Shown here piece by piece: positions 1 through 10,068 of a stretch of DNA of 64,000 nucleotides (position 1 is its first letter; each line of letters begins with the position of its first letter). Made by a program: the position numbers and the translations under genes. The notes under the pieces are model-generated. The model saw nothing but the letters and a program-made list of their open reading frames with translations. It searched no databases and had not been told where the DNA came from. The stretch is from Planctomycetota bacterium (GTDB taxonomy: Bacteria; Planctomycetota; Phycisphaerae; Phycisphaerales; UBA1924), in NCBI GenBank assembly GCA_020831805.1, contig JAFIFX010000008.1, positions 1 through 64,000 on the forward strand, given 5' to 3'.

Positions 1-99
1 GGTTTTGTTGGGGGGGGGGGGGGTTCCCCGCCCCCGGATGGGGCGACCCCGTATTCGACCGTTCGCACGCGGGGGGGCTGTACCCCCGCCGCTCCAAAA

Positions 100-1380
100 A
101 TGCTGAATATGCCCACCATCCAACAAGCCGCCGCCAACCTCCCCCAAGGCCCCCTCACCGAGGCCGCGCTCGTCGAGCACATCCACCCCCTCTTCACCCG
201 CACCCTCGCCCGCACCGATGAGATCTACCTCGCCAACCACTCCCTCGGCCGCCCCCTCGACCAGACCGCCGACGATGTCCGCGAAGCCCTGGACCTCTGG
301 TACACCGACATGGACGCCGCCTGGGAAGCCTGGCTGGGCGAACGCGACGCCTACCGCGCCCGCATGGGCCGCCTGATCGGCCGCGCCGACCCGAAGGCCG
401 TCGTCCCCAAGACCTCGGCCGCCCAGGGCCTCCGCGCCGTCATCAACAGCCTGCCGCGCCGCACCCCGAACATCATCGCCACCCGCGGCGAGTTCGACTC
501 GATCGACTTCGTCCTCAAGGCCTACGCACACCGCGGCCGCGCCCGGCTGAGTTGGGTCGCCTGCGAACAGAACGCCCGCTTCGACGCCGACCGCATCATC
601 GAAGCCGTCAAGCCCGGCGCCGACCTCGTCGTCATCAGCCGCGTCTTCTTCGCCACCGGCCAGATCCTCGAGGACATCGAACGCGTCATCGCCCACGCCC
701 ATGACATCGGCGCCCGCGTCCTCGTCGACGCCTACCACTCCGCCGGCGTCCTGCCCGAGTCCATGGACGACCTCGGCTGCGACGCCATGATCGGCGGCAA
801 CTACAAGTACACCCGCGCCGGCGCCGGCGCCTGCTGGCTCGCCCTCGCCGACACCATGCTCCGCGACGCCCCCACCCCCGACCCCGAAGACCCCGCCCCG
901 ATCGACACCGGCTGGTTCGCCAAGGCCGAGCCCTTCGCCTACCACCGCACCGAGCTGCCCGAGTACGCCCCCCGCGCCGACGCCTGGCTCGAGGCCACCC
1001 CGCCCGTCCTGACCTACTACCAGGCCCGCACCGGCCTCGACCTGGCCCTGGCCCTCGGCGTCGACCGCCTCCGCGACTACTCCCTCCGCCAGCTCGCCTT
1101 CCTCCGCGACGCCCTCCACGAATCCGGCGTGACCACACGCCTGATCAACCCCCGACCCGACCAGCACGGCGCCTACCTGCTCATCCCCGTCGCCGACGGC
1201 AAGCAGGCCGTCACGAAACTCAAACACGCCGGCCTCAACACCGACGCCCGCCCCAGCCCCGCCGGCGCCAACAACACCAATCCCGAATGGTTCGTCCGCC
1301 TCTGCCCCGACATCCTCAACACCGAATCCGAACTGACCCAAGCCGCCCGGATCACCGCGCAGACGCTCGAAAGGCGGTAG
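100..1380 (+). CDS. Kynureninase-like class V aminotransferase-fold PLP enzyme
   Basis: A 426-residue fold-type I PLP enzyme. Like kynureninase it has an early YLANHSLG segment (about 43-50), a VDAYHSAG segment that supplies the cofactor Asp (D210, with H213), and a GGNYKYTRAG segment in which K236 should form the Schiff base. The length is close to kynureninase (about 410-420), which hydrolyses kynurenine to anthranilate. No tryptophan-catabolism or NAD genes are nearby, so the substrate is uncertain and a cysteine desulfurase-like or other class V role is possible. Two in-frame ATGs (100 and 109) could be the start and neither has a strong Shine-Dalgarno. It converges on the histidine kinase gene with a 3-base gap. 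Confidence 0.75.
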   Translation: MLNMPTIQQAAANLPQGPLTEAALVEHIHPLFTRTLARTDEIYLANHSLGRPLDQTADDVREALDLWYTDMDAAWEAWLGERDAYRARMGRLIGRADPKAVVPKTSAAQGLRAVINSLPRRTPNIIATRGEFDSIDFVLKAYAHRGRARLSWVACEQNARFDADRIIEAVKPGADLVVISRVFFATGQILEDIERVIAHAHDIGARVLVDAYHSAGVLPESMDDLGCDAMIGGNYKYTRAGAGACWLALADTMLRDAPTPDPEDPAPIDTGWFAKAEPFAYHRTELPEYAPRADAWLEATPPVLTYYQARTGLDLALALGVDRLRDYSLRQLAFLRDALHESGVTTRLINPRPDQHGAYLLIPVADGKQAVTKLKHAGLNTDARPSPAGANNTNPEWFVRLCPDILNTESELTQAARITAQTLERR

Positions 1381-1383
1381 TCC

Positions 1384-2253
1384 TCACTTCGTCTCTTCGT
1401 CTTTCATTCGCGCTGGCTCTCCGCCATCCCTCGGTAAAACCACATAAAAATCCGACCCCACCCCCGGCGTCGTGTGCACCTCCAGCCGCCCCCCGTGCGC
1501 CTCGGCGATGCGTCGCGCCGTCGGCAGCCCCAGCCCCGTCCCGCCCGCGCGCGTCGTGTAGTACGGCCGGAAGATCTTCTCGACCGTCTCGGGCGACATC
1601 CCCGGCCCCGTGTCGATCACATGCAACCGCACCGACGCGACCCCGTCGTCCTCGCACGCCTCGCCGCGCAGGATCAGGTCCCGCGTCGTGATCGACGGGT
1701 GCTCCATCACCGACACCGCGTTGAGCATCAGGTTCAGCATCGCCTGCTTCACATGCGGGCCGTCGATCCGAGCCGAGACCGGCTCTCGGGGCGGCTCAAT
1801 CCGCAGCCGCACCCCCGACGCCCGTGCCTGCGGGTCGAAAAAGTCTCCCAGCTCTTCCAGCAGCATCCCGATGTCCAACGGCGCGATCGCCAGCCGCAGC
1901 TCCCCGGCGTACTCGAGAAAGTCGGACAGGATCCCCCGGAGCCGCTCCGTCTCCAGCTTGAGCGCCCCCACGCGACGCGTCAGCCGTCCCTTGTCCTGCT
2001 CGTCGAGCGACAGGTCCGCGATCGCTTCCTGCAGCAACTGCGCGTTCAGCCCGATCGTCGACAACGGGTTCTTGATCTCGTGCGCCAGCCCGCCCGTCAT
2101 CGAACCGATCTCCGCCAGCCGCTCGGCCGTCCGGGCGCGACGCTCGGCCACACGAACCCGCGCCACCGCCCGACGCACGATCACACGCGACGCGACCACC
2201 CCGGCGCCCGCGCCGATCAACAACCCGATCCCAAGCCCGGCCAGCCAACTCAT
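1384..2253 (-). CDS. Membrane-anchored sensor histidine kinase
   Basis: A 289-residue kinase with one N-terminal membrane segment (about 4-26), a short linker and no recognisable sensor domain. A HisKA domain follows, with the phosphorylated His in LAHEIKNPL (H58). The C-terminal HATPase domain shows the N box (LNLMLNAV), the G1 box (DTGPGMS), the F box (FRPYYTT) and a GTGLGL G2 box. It is expected to autophosphorylate and pass phosphate to a response regulator, but none is encoded beside it, so it is an orphan kinase here. Its start overlaps the stop of the CPBP protease gene (ATGA), so the two are probably translationally coupled and the protease could relate to its signal. Confidence 0.88.
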   Translation of the reverse strand: MSWLAGLGIGLLIGAGAGVVASRVIVRRAVARVRVAERRARTAERLAEIGSMTGGLAHEIKNPLSTIGLNAQLLQEAIADLSLDEQDKGRLTRRVGALKLETERLRGILSDFLEYAGELRLAIAPLDIGMLLEELGDFFDPQARASGVRLRIEPPREPVSARIDGPHVKQAMLNLMLNAVSVMEHPSITTRDLILRGEACEDDGVASVRLHVIDTGPGMSPETVEKIFRPYYTTRAGGTGLGLPTARRIAEAHGGRLEVHTTPGVGSDFYVVLPRDGGEPARMKDEETK

Positions 2254-3017
2254 CCCGGATTGTTGGACCCGATGACCCCCGGGGCCTCCGCCACGCCGCC
2301 CGTGCCCTCCCCGGGATCAAACCCCCCCGACCGACGCATCGCCAGCCACACCCACCCCATCTCCCAGTTATGCACCGCGTGCATCACGATCATCAGGTAC
2401 AACCACCCGCTCCACACGAACATCGCGCCGAACACCAGCCCCATCCACAGGATCACCACCACCGCCCAACGCCCCTCCCACACATGCAGCAGCGCGAACA
2501 GCACCGACGACGCCACCACCGCCCACCACACCCCCAGAAACCCGCCGAGGTACCAGATCATGAACCCGCGGAACGCCAGCTCCTCCCCGAGCCCCGCCGA
2601 CCCCGACAGCACACCCCACCACCGCTGCTCCCGCCGATCCCGCGGCATCAACGCGTGCAACTGATCGGGGTACCACGCCCGGATCAACCCCCGCAGCCCG
2701 GCGCGACGCCCCACCGCGACCACCAGCACACGCAGCCCCAGCCAGTACGCCGCCAGCGCCCCGGCCACCACCCAGAACCCCGCCCCCGTCACCGGCCGCC
2801 CCAGCCCATAGTCCGCAAGCCCCGCATCCCCGAACGCCAGCGGCAGGCACGCCACCAACCCGATCCCCAGCGAGACGACCGACTGATTCTTGTACAACCC
2901 GATCCGCGAGCCGCCCTCCTCAAGGGACAGCAGCACCTCGCGCGTCGCGCCACGCCCGGCCCACACCATCACCGGCAACGCGACCGCCAGCAGCACGAAC
3001 ACGATCGTCTCGATCAT
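2250..3017 (-). CDS. CPBP family intramembrane glutamic endopeptidase
   Basis: A 255-residue polytopic membrane protein of the CPBP (Rce1/Abi) family. The signature is intact: motif 1 GEELAFRG (E145, E146, R150), motif 2 with F174 and H178 (LFALLH), and motif 3 HAVHN (H213, H216, N217). These residues form the active site of intramembrane glutamic proteases that cut CAAX or other membrane substrates; the substrate here is unknown. The gene is coupled by an ATGA overlap to the histidine kinase that follows. No Shine-Dalgarno is visible. Instead TAGACT lies exactly 6 nt before the ATG, which fits a leaderless transcript. Confidence 0.85.
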   Translation of the reverse strand: MIETIVFVLLAVALPVMVWAGRGATREVLLSLEEGGSRIGLYKNQSVVSLGIGLVACLPLAFGDAGLADYGLGRPVTGAGFWVVAGALAAYWLGLRVLVVAVGRRAGLRGLIRAWYPDQLHALMPRDRREQRWWGVLSGSAGLGEELAFRGFMIWYLGGFLGVWWAVVASSVLFALLHVWEGRWAVVVILWMGLVFGAMFVWSGWLYLMIVMHAVHNWEMGWVWLAMRRSGGFDPGEGTGGVAEAPGVIGSNNPG

Positions 3018-3023
3018 CCACCC

Positions 3024-3029
3024 AGTCTA
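3024..3029 (-). promoter_or_regulatory. Candidate leaderless -10 box (TAGACT) of the CPBP gene
   Basis: On the minus strand TAGACT is followed by GGGTGG and then ATG. A -10 hexamer 6 nt from the start codon places the transcription start at or next to the ATG. No clear -35 is seen. The same spacing recurs before several other genes in the window. Confidence 0.4.
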
Positions 3030-3046
3030 ACCCAAAGCCCCCGCCC

Positions 3047-4552
3047 TCACCCGGCCGCGCCATCCGCCAGATATCGATCATCCACGGCGTCCAACAGCGG
3101 CCCGATGTGCTTCTCGAACCGCTTCCAGCGTCCCACCGACGACCGGTAGACCTTCCGACGCACCTGATCCCGCGACGCCGTGCCCGTGTAGCCCCCGCCC
3201 TCTTGCGGCCGGGCGCACGCATCATCCCAGTCAAGACCGGCGGCCTCGATGACCTTCTGCGCCTCCCCCTCCAGGTCCTCAACCACCCGCTCGTAGACAA
3301 CCTCAGCCGACACCGGGGCCACCGCATCCCAATGGGCCATCAGCCGCCGGTAGCCGTTATAAAAACGCCCTAGGCTCTCCAGATCCTCCGTGAACGGCAT
3401 CGGCGACGCGAAATCCTGGCAGAAGCACGACAGGCAGGTATCCAGCGGATCCCGGACGCAGTGCACCACCGTCGCGCCCGGCATCGCGGCCCGCACCGGC
3501 CCGAGATGCAGGAAGTTGCTCAGCGATTTATCCGTCACCCGGGCCGACCGTGCCGCACGCTTGCGTAGCGCTCTCAAGTACGACCGACGCAACCGCTCCG
3601 CCCGGCGTCGCCCGAGCAGCGACGGCTCTGCCACCACGGCCAGCCCCGCACCGCCGGGAACCGGCTGCTCCACCCCCGGCACGGCCTCCACGACCGCCTC
3701 GTGCATCGCGGGCAGCTCCCCGCCCGCGCTCACCTCGGGATGCCGATCCAGGACCCGCTCGATCAGGCTCGAGCCGGACCGCGGCATGCCCACGATCAAG
3801 ACCGCTAGCTCGTCCCCCTGTGATGCCGCCCCGTCGCCGAACTCCGCCAGTGCTTCGGGCGTCCAGGCAACCCGAACCCGCTCAACCAACCGCTCGAACG
3901 CGTCGGCATCGAACCCCGCGGCCCCGCCACGCATGCGATTGACCCGCTCGTACTGGGCGAAGGCCTCGTCGTACCGCCCGTCCTTCTCGAGCAGTTGGGC
4001 ATAAGCCAGCCGCACCCGCCGCTCGTTCACACCGCCGCCGGACATCCCCCCGAGGACCCGTCGCGCCGCGTCGATCCCCGGCGCGATCTCCCCCCGCCAC
4101 AGGCACAACTCAAGAAACAACTGCACCGTCGGCACATGCCCCGTGCCGCCCGCCACCGCCCCCCCCACCAGTTCGTACGCCTCGTCGTACCGGCCCGTCG
4201 CACGCAGCACGGTCGCCCGGACCATCCGCGCGTTGGCGTCCCCCGGCCTGGCCTCCATCGCCCGCCGGCTCGCCTCTTCGGCCTGCTCCAGCTCCTCCAG
4301 AACCAGGTGCGCCTGGGCCAGCTCGGTCAACATCTCGTGATTCCGCGGCGAGACCCGCAGCCCCCGGCGCAGCACCGCCCGCGCGTCCTTCGCCTTGCCG
4401 GAATGCAACAGGGCGGTCGCGTGCGCCCGCTGGTACGACAGGTTGCCAGGGCTCGACGCCGCAAGCTTCCTGAACGCCGCGGCCGCCTCGGTAAACCGCC
4501 CCGCCTTCAGCAGGGCGTCCGCCTGGCTCGCGTTGGGGGTGCGTTGCGACAT
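3047..4552 (-). CDS. TPR-containing sulfotransferase
   Basis: A 501-residue protein. Residues about 5-215 are tandem tetratricopeptide-like helical pairs. Residues about 250-490 are a PAPS-dependent sulfotransferase domain. The PAPS 5'-phosphosulfate loop is GMPRSGSS (about 255-262), and VHCVRDPLDTCLSCF is the 3'-phosphate-binding region. The C-terminal segment with RRKVYRSSVGRWKRFEKH is typical of bacterial tyrosylprotein-sulfotransferase-like proteins. It should move sulfate from PAPS to a protein or glycan acceptor, and the TPR part may recruit the acceptor. There is no signal peptide, so it is probably cytoplasmic. The gene stands alone between the CPBP and cold-shock genes. Confidence 0.85.
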   Translation of the reverse strand: MSQRTPNASQADALLKAGRFTEAAAAFRKLAASSPGNLSYQRAHATALLHSGKAKDARAVLRRGLRVSPRNHEMLTELAQAHLVLEELEQAEEASRRAMEARPGDANARMVRATVLRATGRYDEAYELVGGAVAGGTGHVPTVQLFLELCLWRGEIAPGIDAARRVLGGMSGGGVNERRVRLAYAQLLEKDGRYDEAFAQYERVNRMRGGAAGFDADAFERLVERVRVAWTPEALAEFGDGAASQGDELAVLIVGMPRSGSSLIERVLDRHPEVSAGGELPAMHEAVVEAVPGVEQPVPGGAGLAVVAEPSLLGRRRAERLRRSYLRALRKRAARSARVTDKSLSNFLHLGPVRAAMPGATVVHCVRDPLDTCLSCFCQDFASPMPFTEDLESLGRFYNGYRRLMAHWDAVAPVSAEVVYERVVEDLEGEAQKVIEAAGLDWDDACARPQEGGGYTGTASRDQVRRKVYRSSVGRWKRFEKHIGPLLDAVDDRYLADGAAG

Positions 4553-4649
4553 CGGTCAAATGGATCCGAGGGATGGTAGTCCCATCGGCCATAGAGCCTG
4601 CGGCAAACACCGGGATCAATGGAACCAGGCCGAAACGGACGCCCAGCGA

Positions 4650-4943
4650 CTATCTGCGCGGCGTGCGCGAGTAGGTCCGGCGCGGCACCACCACTTCCGA
4701 CCCTTCCTCGGCCGCGTCGGTGCGAAGGACCCGCGTGGCGCGCCATCCCTTGTCCGACCGTTCCGCGTCATAGACCACGGCGCAGCCGTCCCGCAGCACA
4801 CGGAACCCGTCACCCTGGATCACCGTGAAATGCACGAAGATGTCCTGCCCCTCGGGGCCGACGATGAAGCCGAACCCCTTGCGAGGATCGAACCACTTCA
4901 CCTGTCCTTCAACATCCTTCAGCGTGTTCGGGCTATCCGACAT
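4650..4943 (-). CDS. Cold-shock domain protein
   Basis: A 97-residue protein with one OB-fold cold-shock domain at about 10-75. It starts with GQVKWFDPRKGFGFI (RNP1, KGFGFI) and continues with DIFVHF (RNP2), the aromatic and basic residues that bind single-stranded RNA and DNA. A basic tail of about 20 residues (VVVPRRTYSRTPRR end) extends beyond the usual 65-70-residue CspA length. It probably acts as an RNA chaperone. It follows the pnp terminator and has its own strong promoter, so it is a single-gene unit. Confidence 0.9.
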   Translation of the reverse strand: MSDSPNTLKDVEGQVKWFDPRKGFGFIVGPEGQDIFVHFTVIQGDGFRVLRDGCAVVYDAERSDKGWRATRVLRTDAAEEGSEVVVPRRTYSRTPRR

Positions 4944-5009
4944 GTGGCCCCCGATCCTGCGAACGAAACCCGACTCCCCACGAGCCTGGCGGCGCGACCA
5001 ATAACGCGT

Positions 5010-5037
5010 AGCCTACCAAATCCTGTCCGCGCGTCAA
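5010..5037 (-). promoter_or_regulatory. Sigma-70-type promoter of the cold-shock gene
   Basis: On the minus strand TTGACG (5032-5037) and TAGGCT (5010-5015) are separated by 16 bases. This gives a 5' untranslated region of roughly 60 bases. The -35 box begins where the pnp terminator stem ends. Confidence 0.6.
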
Positions 5038-5038
5038 A

Positions 5039-5067
5039 CACCCCTCCGGAATGAATCCGGAGGGGTG
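5039..5067 (-). terminator. Terminator of pnp
   Basis: A perfect 12-bp stem (CACCCCTCCGGA / TCCGGAGGGGTG) around a 5-base loop, just past the pnp stop. On the minus strand it is followed only by a short TTTG, so it is a strong hairpin with a weak U-tract. Confidence 0.7.
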
Positions 5068-5112
5068 GACAAAATCTCACCAGATTCGGCCTCAGAGGCC
5101 GGAAATCACGCC

Positions 5113-7413
5113 TTACTCGGCCGCGGCCGGCTCGGCGTCGCGCTCTTCACGCCGGGGACGGCCGCCCCGGCCCCGGCCCCCGCGATCACCGCCCCGATCG
5201 CCGCCACGGTCCCCGTCCCGATCGGACCGCTCCGGACGCTGGCCGCGCTCGGCCAGCTCCTTCTCACGCTCCTCGGGGCTCAGGGCCGCCTTGCGGCTGA
5301 GCTTGATACGGCCCTGGTCATCCACCAGGATCACCTTGACACGCACGGTGTCGCCGACCCGGACCACATCGGACACCGACTGGACATAGCCCTCGCCCAG
5401 CTCGGAGATGTGGCACATCCCGTCGGTCCCCGGCGCGATCTCGATGAACGCCCCGAAGTCCTTGGTCGAGACGACCTTGCCCTCGTACACCGTGCCGACC
5501 TTCACATCCTCGCAGAGCGCGCCGATCTCGGCCTGGGCCCGCTCGACGCTCTCGGCGTTCGGCGAGGACACCAGCACCGTGCCGTCGTCCTCCACATCGA
5601 TGTTCACGCCGTACTTGTCCTGCAGAGCGCGGATGGTCTTGCCGCCCGGGCCGATCAGCTTGCCGATCTTGTCGACCTCGATGTTCAGCTGGATCAGACG
5701 CGGTGCATACCGGCTGATCTCGCTCCGCGGCGCGGGCAGCACCTGCTCCATCTGATCGATGATCTGGAACCGTCCGACCTTGGCCTGCGCGAAGATCCGC
5801 TCGATCTGCTCGAACCCGAGCCCGCGGGCCTTGAGGTCCAGCTGGATCCCGGTGATGCCCTCGCGGGTGCCGGACACCTTGAAGTCCATGTCGCCGAAGA
5901 AGTCCTCCTCGCCGATGATGTCGGTGACGAAGACCTCCTTCTCGCCGTTCTCATCGGTGAAGCGGCCCACCGAGATGCCCGCGCAGGTGTTGGAGATCGG
6001 CACGCCCGCGTCCATCAGCGCCAGGCAGCCGCCGGTGACCGACGCCATCGACGACGAGCCGTTCGACTCGGTGATGTCGCTGACCAGGCGGATGGTGTAG
6101 GGGAAGTCCTCGGGGCTGGGCAGCACACCGAGCAGCGACCGCTCGGCCAGCGCTCCGTGACCGACCTCGCGACGGCCCGGGCCCATGATGCGCCCGGCCT
6201 CGCCCACGCAGAAGGGCGGGAAGTTGTAGTGCAGGTAGAACTTCTTGGAGTACTCGGGCAGCAGCCCGTCGATGATCTGCTCGTCCTTGCCCGTGCCCAG
6301 GGTGCACGAGACCAGCGACTGGGTCTCCCCGCGCTGGAAGAACGCCGAGCCGTGGTTGCGGGCGAAGACACCCACCTCCATCTCCAGCGGGCGGATCTCC
6401 TCGAACTTCCGGCCGTCTGCCCGCACGCCCTTCTCGATGATCAGCTTGCGGGTGATCTTCTTCTCGAGCGTGCGGAACGCCTCGGAAGCCTGACGCCGCG
6501 CCAGGCGGGACGCCTCGGCCTGCTCGACCGTGCCGTCGATCTTCTCCGGGAAGTGCTCGTCAAGCACCTTCTTCTTGATCTCGGAGACCTTATCGCCACG
6601 CTCGTGCTTGCCCCTGATCTGCCGAGCCTCGGTCAGCTCCTTCTCACAGGCCTTCTTGACCTTCGCCATGATCTCGTCGGGGATCAGGTTCAGATGGTCG
6701 CCGAGACGCTTCTCCTTGCCGACCTTCGCGACCAGCTCGTTGATCAGGTCCAGGATCGGCAGAACGCCCTCGTTGTAGCCGAACTTGATCGCCTCAAGGA
6801 CATCCTCGTCGGGCACCTCGGCCGCCCCGACCTCGATCATGTTCACGCCGTCCTTGTGACCGGCCAGCACCAGATCCAGATCCGAATACTCGAGCTGTGA
6901 CACCGTCGGGTTGAGGATGAACTGGGGCCCGTCATCGGTAAAGATCCGCGCCACGCGGACCGTCGCCAGCGGCCCGTCGAACGGGCAGTCGGAGATCGCC
7001 AGCGCCGCCGCCGCCCCCGTGCCCGCGATCACATCGGCGTCGTTCTCGCCGTCGTGGCTCATCACCCAGTTCTGGAGCTGAACCTCCTCGATAAACCCGT
7101 CGGGGAACAGCGGACGGATCGGCCGGTCGATCATCCGCATCGTCAGGACTTCCTTCTCGTTCGGCGGGCCCTCACGCTTGCGGAAACCTCCGGGGAACTT
7201 GCCGCCCGCGGACAGCTTCTCGCGGTAGTCCACCTGCATCGGGAAAAAGTCCAGACCCGGACGCGGGGCCGCCCGCATCATGGTCGACATCACCGTGGTC
7301 TCGCCATGCGTGATCAGCACCGCGGAACTCGCCAGCTTGGCGACCTTCCCGGTCTCGATCCGCATCATCCGCCCGCCGATTTCCTTCTCGACGACGATCG
7401 CTTTGCTTGTCAT
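5113..7413 (-). CDS. pnp: Polyribonucleotide nucleotidyltransferase (PNPase)
   Basis: A 766-residue phosphorolytic 3'-5' exoribonuclease, the core of RNA decay. The usual order is visible: a first RNase PH domain from the start (MRIETGKVAKLASSAV, then GETTVMSTMM), an all-alpha linker, a second catalytic RNase PH domain (FARNHGSAFFQRGETQSL through the DIIGEEDFFGDMDFK segment), a KH domain (KIGKLIGPGGKTIRALQ) and an S1 domain (GKVVSTKDFGAFIEI ... DDQGRIKLSRKAAL). A disordered tail rich in Arg, Gly, Asp and Glu (about 45 residues) follows S1 and may bind RNA or partner proteins. It lies downstream of rpsO in the classical rpsO-pnp order, but a terminator separates the two. Confidence 0.97.
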   Translation of the reverse strand: MTSKAIVVEKEIGGRMMRIETGKVAKLASSAVLITHGETTVMSTMMRAAPRPGLDFFPMQVDYREKLSAGGKFPGGFRKREGPPNEKEVLTMRMIDRPIRPLFPDGFIEEVQLQNWVMSHDGENDADVIAGTGAAAALAISDCPFDGPLATVRVARIFTDDGPQFILNPTVSQLEYSDLDLVLAGHKDGVNMIEVGAAEVPDEDVLEAIKFGYNEGVLPILDLINELVAKVGKEKRLGDHLNLIPDEIMAKVKKACEKELTEARQIRGKHERGDKVSEIKKKVLDEHFPEKIDGTVEQAEASRLARRQASEAFRTLEKKITRKLIIEKGVRADGRKFEEIRPLEMEVGVFARNHGSAFFQRGETQSLVSCTLGTGKDEQIIDGLLPEYSKKFYLHYNFPPFCVGEAGRIMGPGRREVGHGALAERSLLGVLPSPEDFPYTIRLVSDITESNGSSSMASVTGGCLALMDAGVPISNTCAGISVGRFTDENGEKEVFVTDIIGEEDFFGDMDFKVSGTREGITGIQLDLKARGLGFEQIERIFAQAKVGRFQIIDQMEQVLPAPRSEISRYAPRLIQLNIEVDKIGKLIGPGGKTIRALQDKYGVNIDVEDDGTVLVSSPNAESVERAQAEIGALCEDVKVGTVYEGKVVSTKDFGAFIEIAPGTDGMCHISELGEGYVQSVSDVVRVGDTVRVKVILVDDQGRIKLSRKAALSPEEREKELAERGQRPERSDRDGDRGGDRGGDRGGRGRGGRPRREERDAEPAAAE

Positions 7414-7624
7414 GTTGTTCGCTTTCTACTTTTCACGCGGGGTGTGAGGACGCCCCGTTGCGCACGGACCCCGCGCCCCGATGGCGCGGCCGAACGCAGC
7501 TCGCCGACATGGTCGGACCCGCCCTCACGGATTGAGTGGCAGAAGGCGTCAGACAGCAGATCACGAACCGGCCCGCAACGGCCTGCTGTCCGGCGCCCAC
7601 TGCCGCTCCCGCGGGCCCGATACG

Positions 7625-7656
7625 AAAACCCCGCATGCCCTTCCGAGCACGCGGGG
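7625..7656 (-). terminator. Intrinsic terminator of rpsO
   Basis: On the minus strand CCCCGC and GCGGGG enclose an inner TGC/GCA stem with one bulge on each side, followed by TTTT. It lies 6 bases beyond the rpsO stop. It separates rpsO from pnp, though read-through is possible. Confidence 0.75.
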
Positions 7657-7662
7657 TGAAAA

Positions 7663-7932
7663 TCACTTCCGCAGACCCAACTTCTGGATCGTGGCCTTGT
7701 AGGCCTCGTGATCCGTGCGGCTCAAATACCGCAGCAGCCGGTTCCGCTTGGAAACCATCTGCACCAGCCCGCGCCGGTTGTGCGCGTCCTGCTTGTTCAC
7801 ACGCATGTGCGTGGCGACCTGCTGGATGCGGGCCGTCAGGATCGCGATCTGAACCTCCGGCGAACCGGTGTCCTTGCCATCGCGGGCGAACTCTTTGATG
7901 ATGTCGGTCTTCTTCTCGGGGGCGAGGGGCAT
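7663..7932 (-). CDS. rpsO: 30S ribosomal protein S15
   Basis: An 89-residue protein, the usual S15 length. It begins MPLAPEKKTDIIKEFARD and contains GDTGSPEVQIA-like DTGSPEVQIAILTARI and HNRRGLVQMVSKRNRLLRYL, the regions that bind the 16S rRNA three-way junction and h22. The frame is open much further upstream, but the ATG at 7932 has AGGGAGA just before it and gives the family N terminus, so it is taken as the start. The leader holds a 6-bp GTCGGG/CCCGAC hairpin at 7969-7985, a possible site for S15 autoregulation. Confidence 0.96.
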   Translation of the reverse strand: MPLAPEKKTDIIKEFARDGKDTGSPEVQIAILTARIQQVATHMRVNKQDAHNRRGLVQMVSKRNRLLRYLSRTDHEAYKATIQKLGLRK

Positions 7933-8029
7933 GCATTCTCCCTGTAGGATGCCGTCGCGCACGGGTGTGTCGGGCCGTTCCCGACAAACGCCGCCGCCTG
8001 AGCCATGGGGACGAACCCCAAGGCCTCCA

Positions 8030-8059
8030 ACATTAGGCCACCGCCGGGGTTCCGTCCAA
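8030..8059 (-). promoter_or_regulatory. Promoter of rpsO
   Basis: On the minus strand TTGGAC (8054-8059) and TAATGT (8030-8035) are separated by 18 bases. It is about 100 bases upstream of the rpsO start. Confidence 0.55.
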
Positions 8060-8159
8060 CCCGGACCGCTCGAACCACACGCAATACCCCCCACACAGCA
8101 CCCGACTCTGGCACGGCCGGACGCGCCCCAAGCACACCAGGCCACTACCCTCTCCCACC

Positions 8160-9431
<1,272 letters not shown>

Positions 9432-9434
<3 letters not shown>

Positions 9435-9468
9435 GCCGCGGGCTTTCAGCCCGCGCGGTCGTGGCTCA
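9432..9468. repeat. REP-like palindrome, family A, copy 1
   Basis: An inner perfect 8-bp stem CGCGGGCT/AGCCCGCG around TTC, inside an outer TGAGCC/GGCTCA pair. The outer arms include the stop codons of the two convergent genes. A second copy with compensating bases lies at 14547-14573. It could serve as a bidirectional terminator or mRNA 3'-end stabiliser. Confidence 0.6.
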
Positions 9469-10026
9469 CCCCGGCCGCCGCCGGCGCACCTCCACCACCG
9501 ACCGCTTGACCAGCTCCTTGAGCACGACCTCGTCCACATCCGCCAGCGATTGGATGTACAGGCACGACTTGCCCGTCTTGTACTTGCCCAGCCGGGCCAT
9601 CAGTTCCGGCTCGCCGGCGTGCCCGTTGGGGATGTACACCACCAGCGCGTTCGCCCGCGCCGAGAACCCCGCCAGCGGCATGTCGCCCTGCCGACCCGAC
9701 TCGTACACATAGTGGTACTTGCCGAACCCCACGATCGAGTGCCCCCACATCGCCGGCTCCTCCCCGACCACCGAGCCGATGATCTCGATCAGCCGCTCGC
9801 AGTCCGGCCGGCGCTTCGGGTCCACCTTTGCAAGAAACCCGGCCACAGACCTCCGCGTCGGCACGGTCTTGTTCTCCGCCTTCTTCACGGCTTTCTTGGC
9901 AGGGGCTTTCTTCGCCGACTTCTTGGCTTCTTTCTTCACCACGCCCGCTTTCTCCGACGGCGGGGCCGGCTTCTTCGAGCCCTCCTCCTTCGCCCCGCTC
10001 TTCTTCGCCACTTTCTTGGCCATCAT
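9466..10026 (-). CDS. DUF1801-like protein with lysine/alanine-rich N terminus
   Basis: About 186 residues from the ATG at 10026 (a second ATG follows directly). The first 55 residues are Lys/Ala/Pro-rich (KKVAKKSGAKEEG, KKSAKKAPAKKAVKK), like histone-H1-type tails, and probably bind nucleic acid. The rest matches the YdhG/DUF1801 style: RRPDCERLIEII, MWGHSIVGFGKYHY, and NALVVYIPNGHAGEPELMARLGKYKTGKSCLYIQ. The biochemical role of DUF1801 is unknown to me. The frame stays open upstream, but that part is the periodic repeat and is not believed to be coding. Confidence 0.75.
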   Translation of the reverse strand: MMAKKVAKKSGAKEEGSKKPAPPSEKAGVVKKEAKKSAKKAPAKKAVKKAENKTVPTRRSVAGFLAKVDPKRRPDCERLIEIIGSVVGEEPAMWGHSIVGFGKYHYVYESGRQGDMPLAGFSARANALVVYIPNGHAGEPELMARLGKYKTGKSCLYIQSLADVDEVVLKELVKRSVVEVRRRRPG

Positions 10027-10068
10027 GCACCCCACGATCCGCGATACCGCGTGTCCAACCCTATCAGC

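Noticed and set aside
5065-6900. Plus-strand open frame opposite pnp
   Set aside because: Pure antisense of PNPase, Leu/Asp/Arg-rich with no domain.
8112-8130. Sigma-54-like TGGCAC element upstream of the aminotransferase gene
   Set aside because: There is no TTGC at the required spacing.
7663-8145. 160-residue form of S15
   Set aside because: The extra 71 residues have no match to S15 and cover the rpsO promoter and leader hairpin. The ATG at 7932 has a Shine-Dalgarno.
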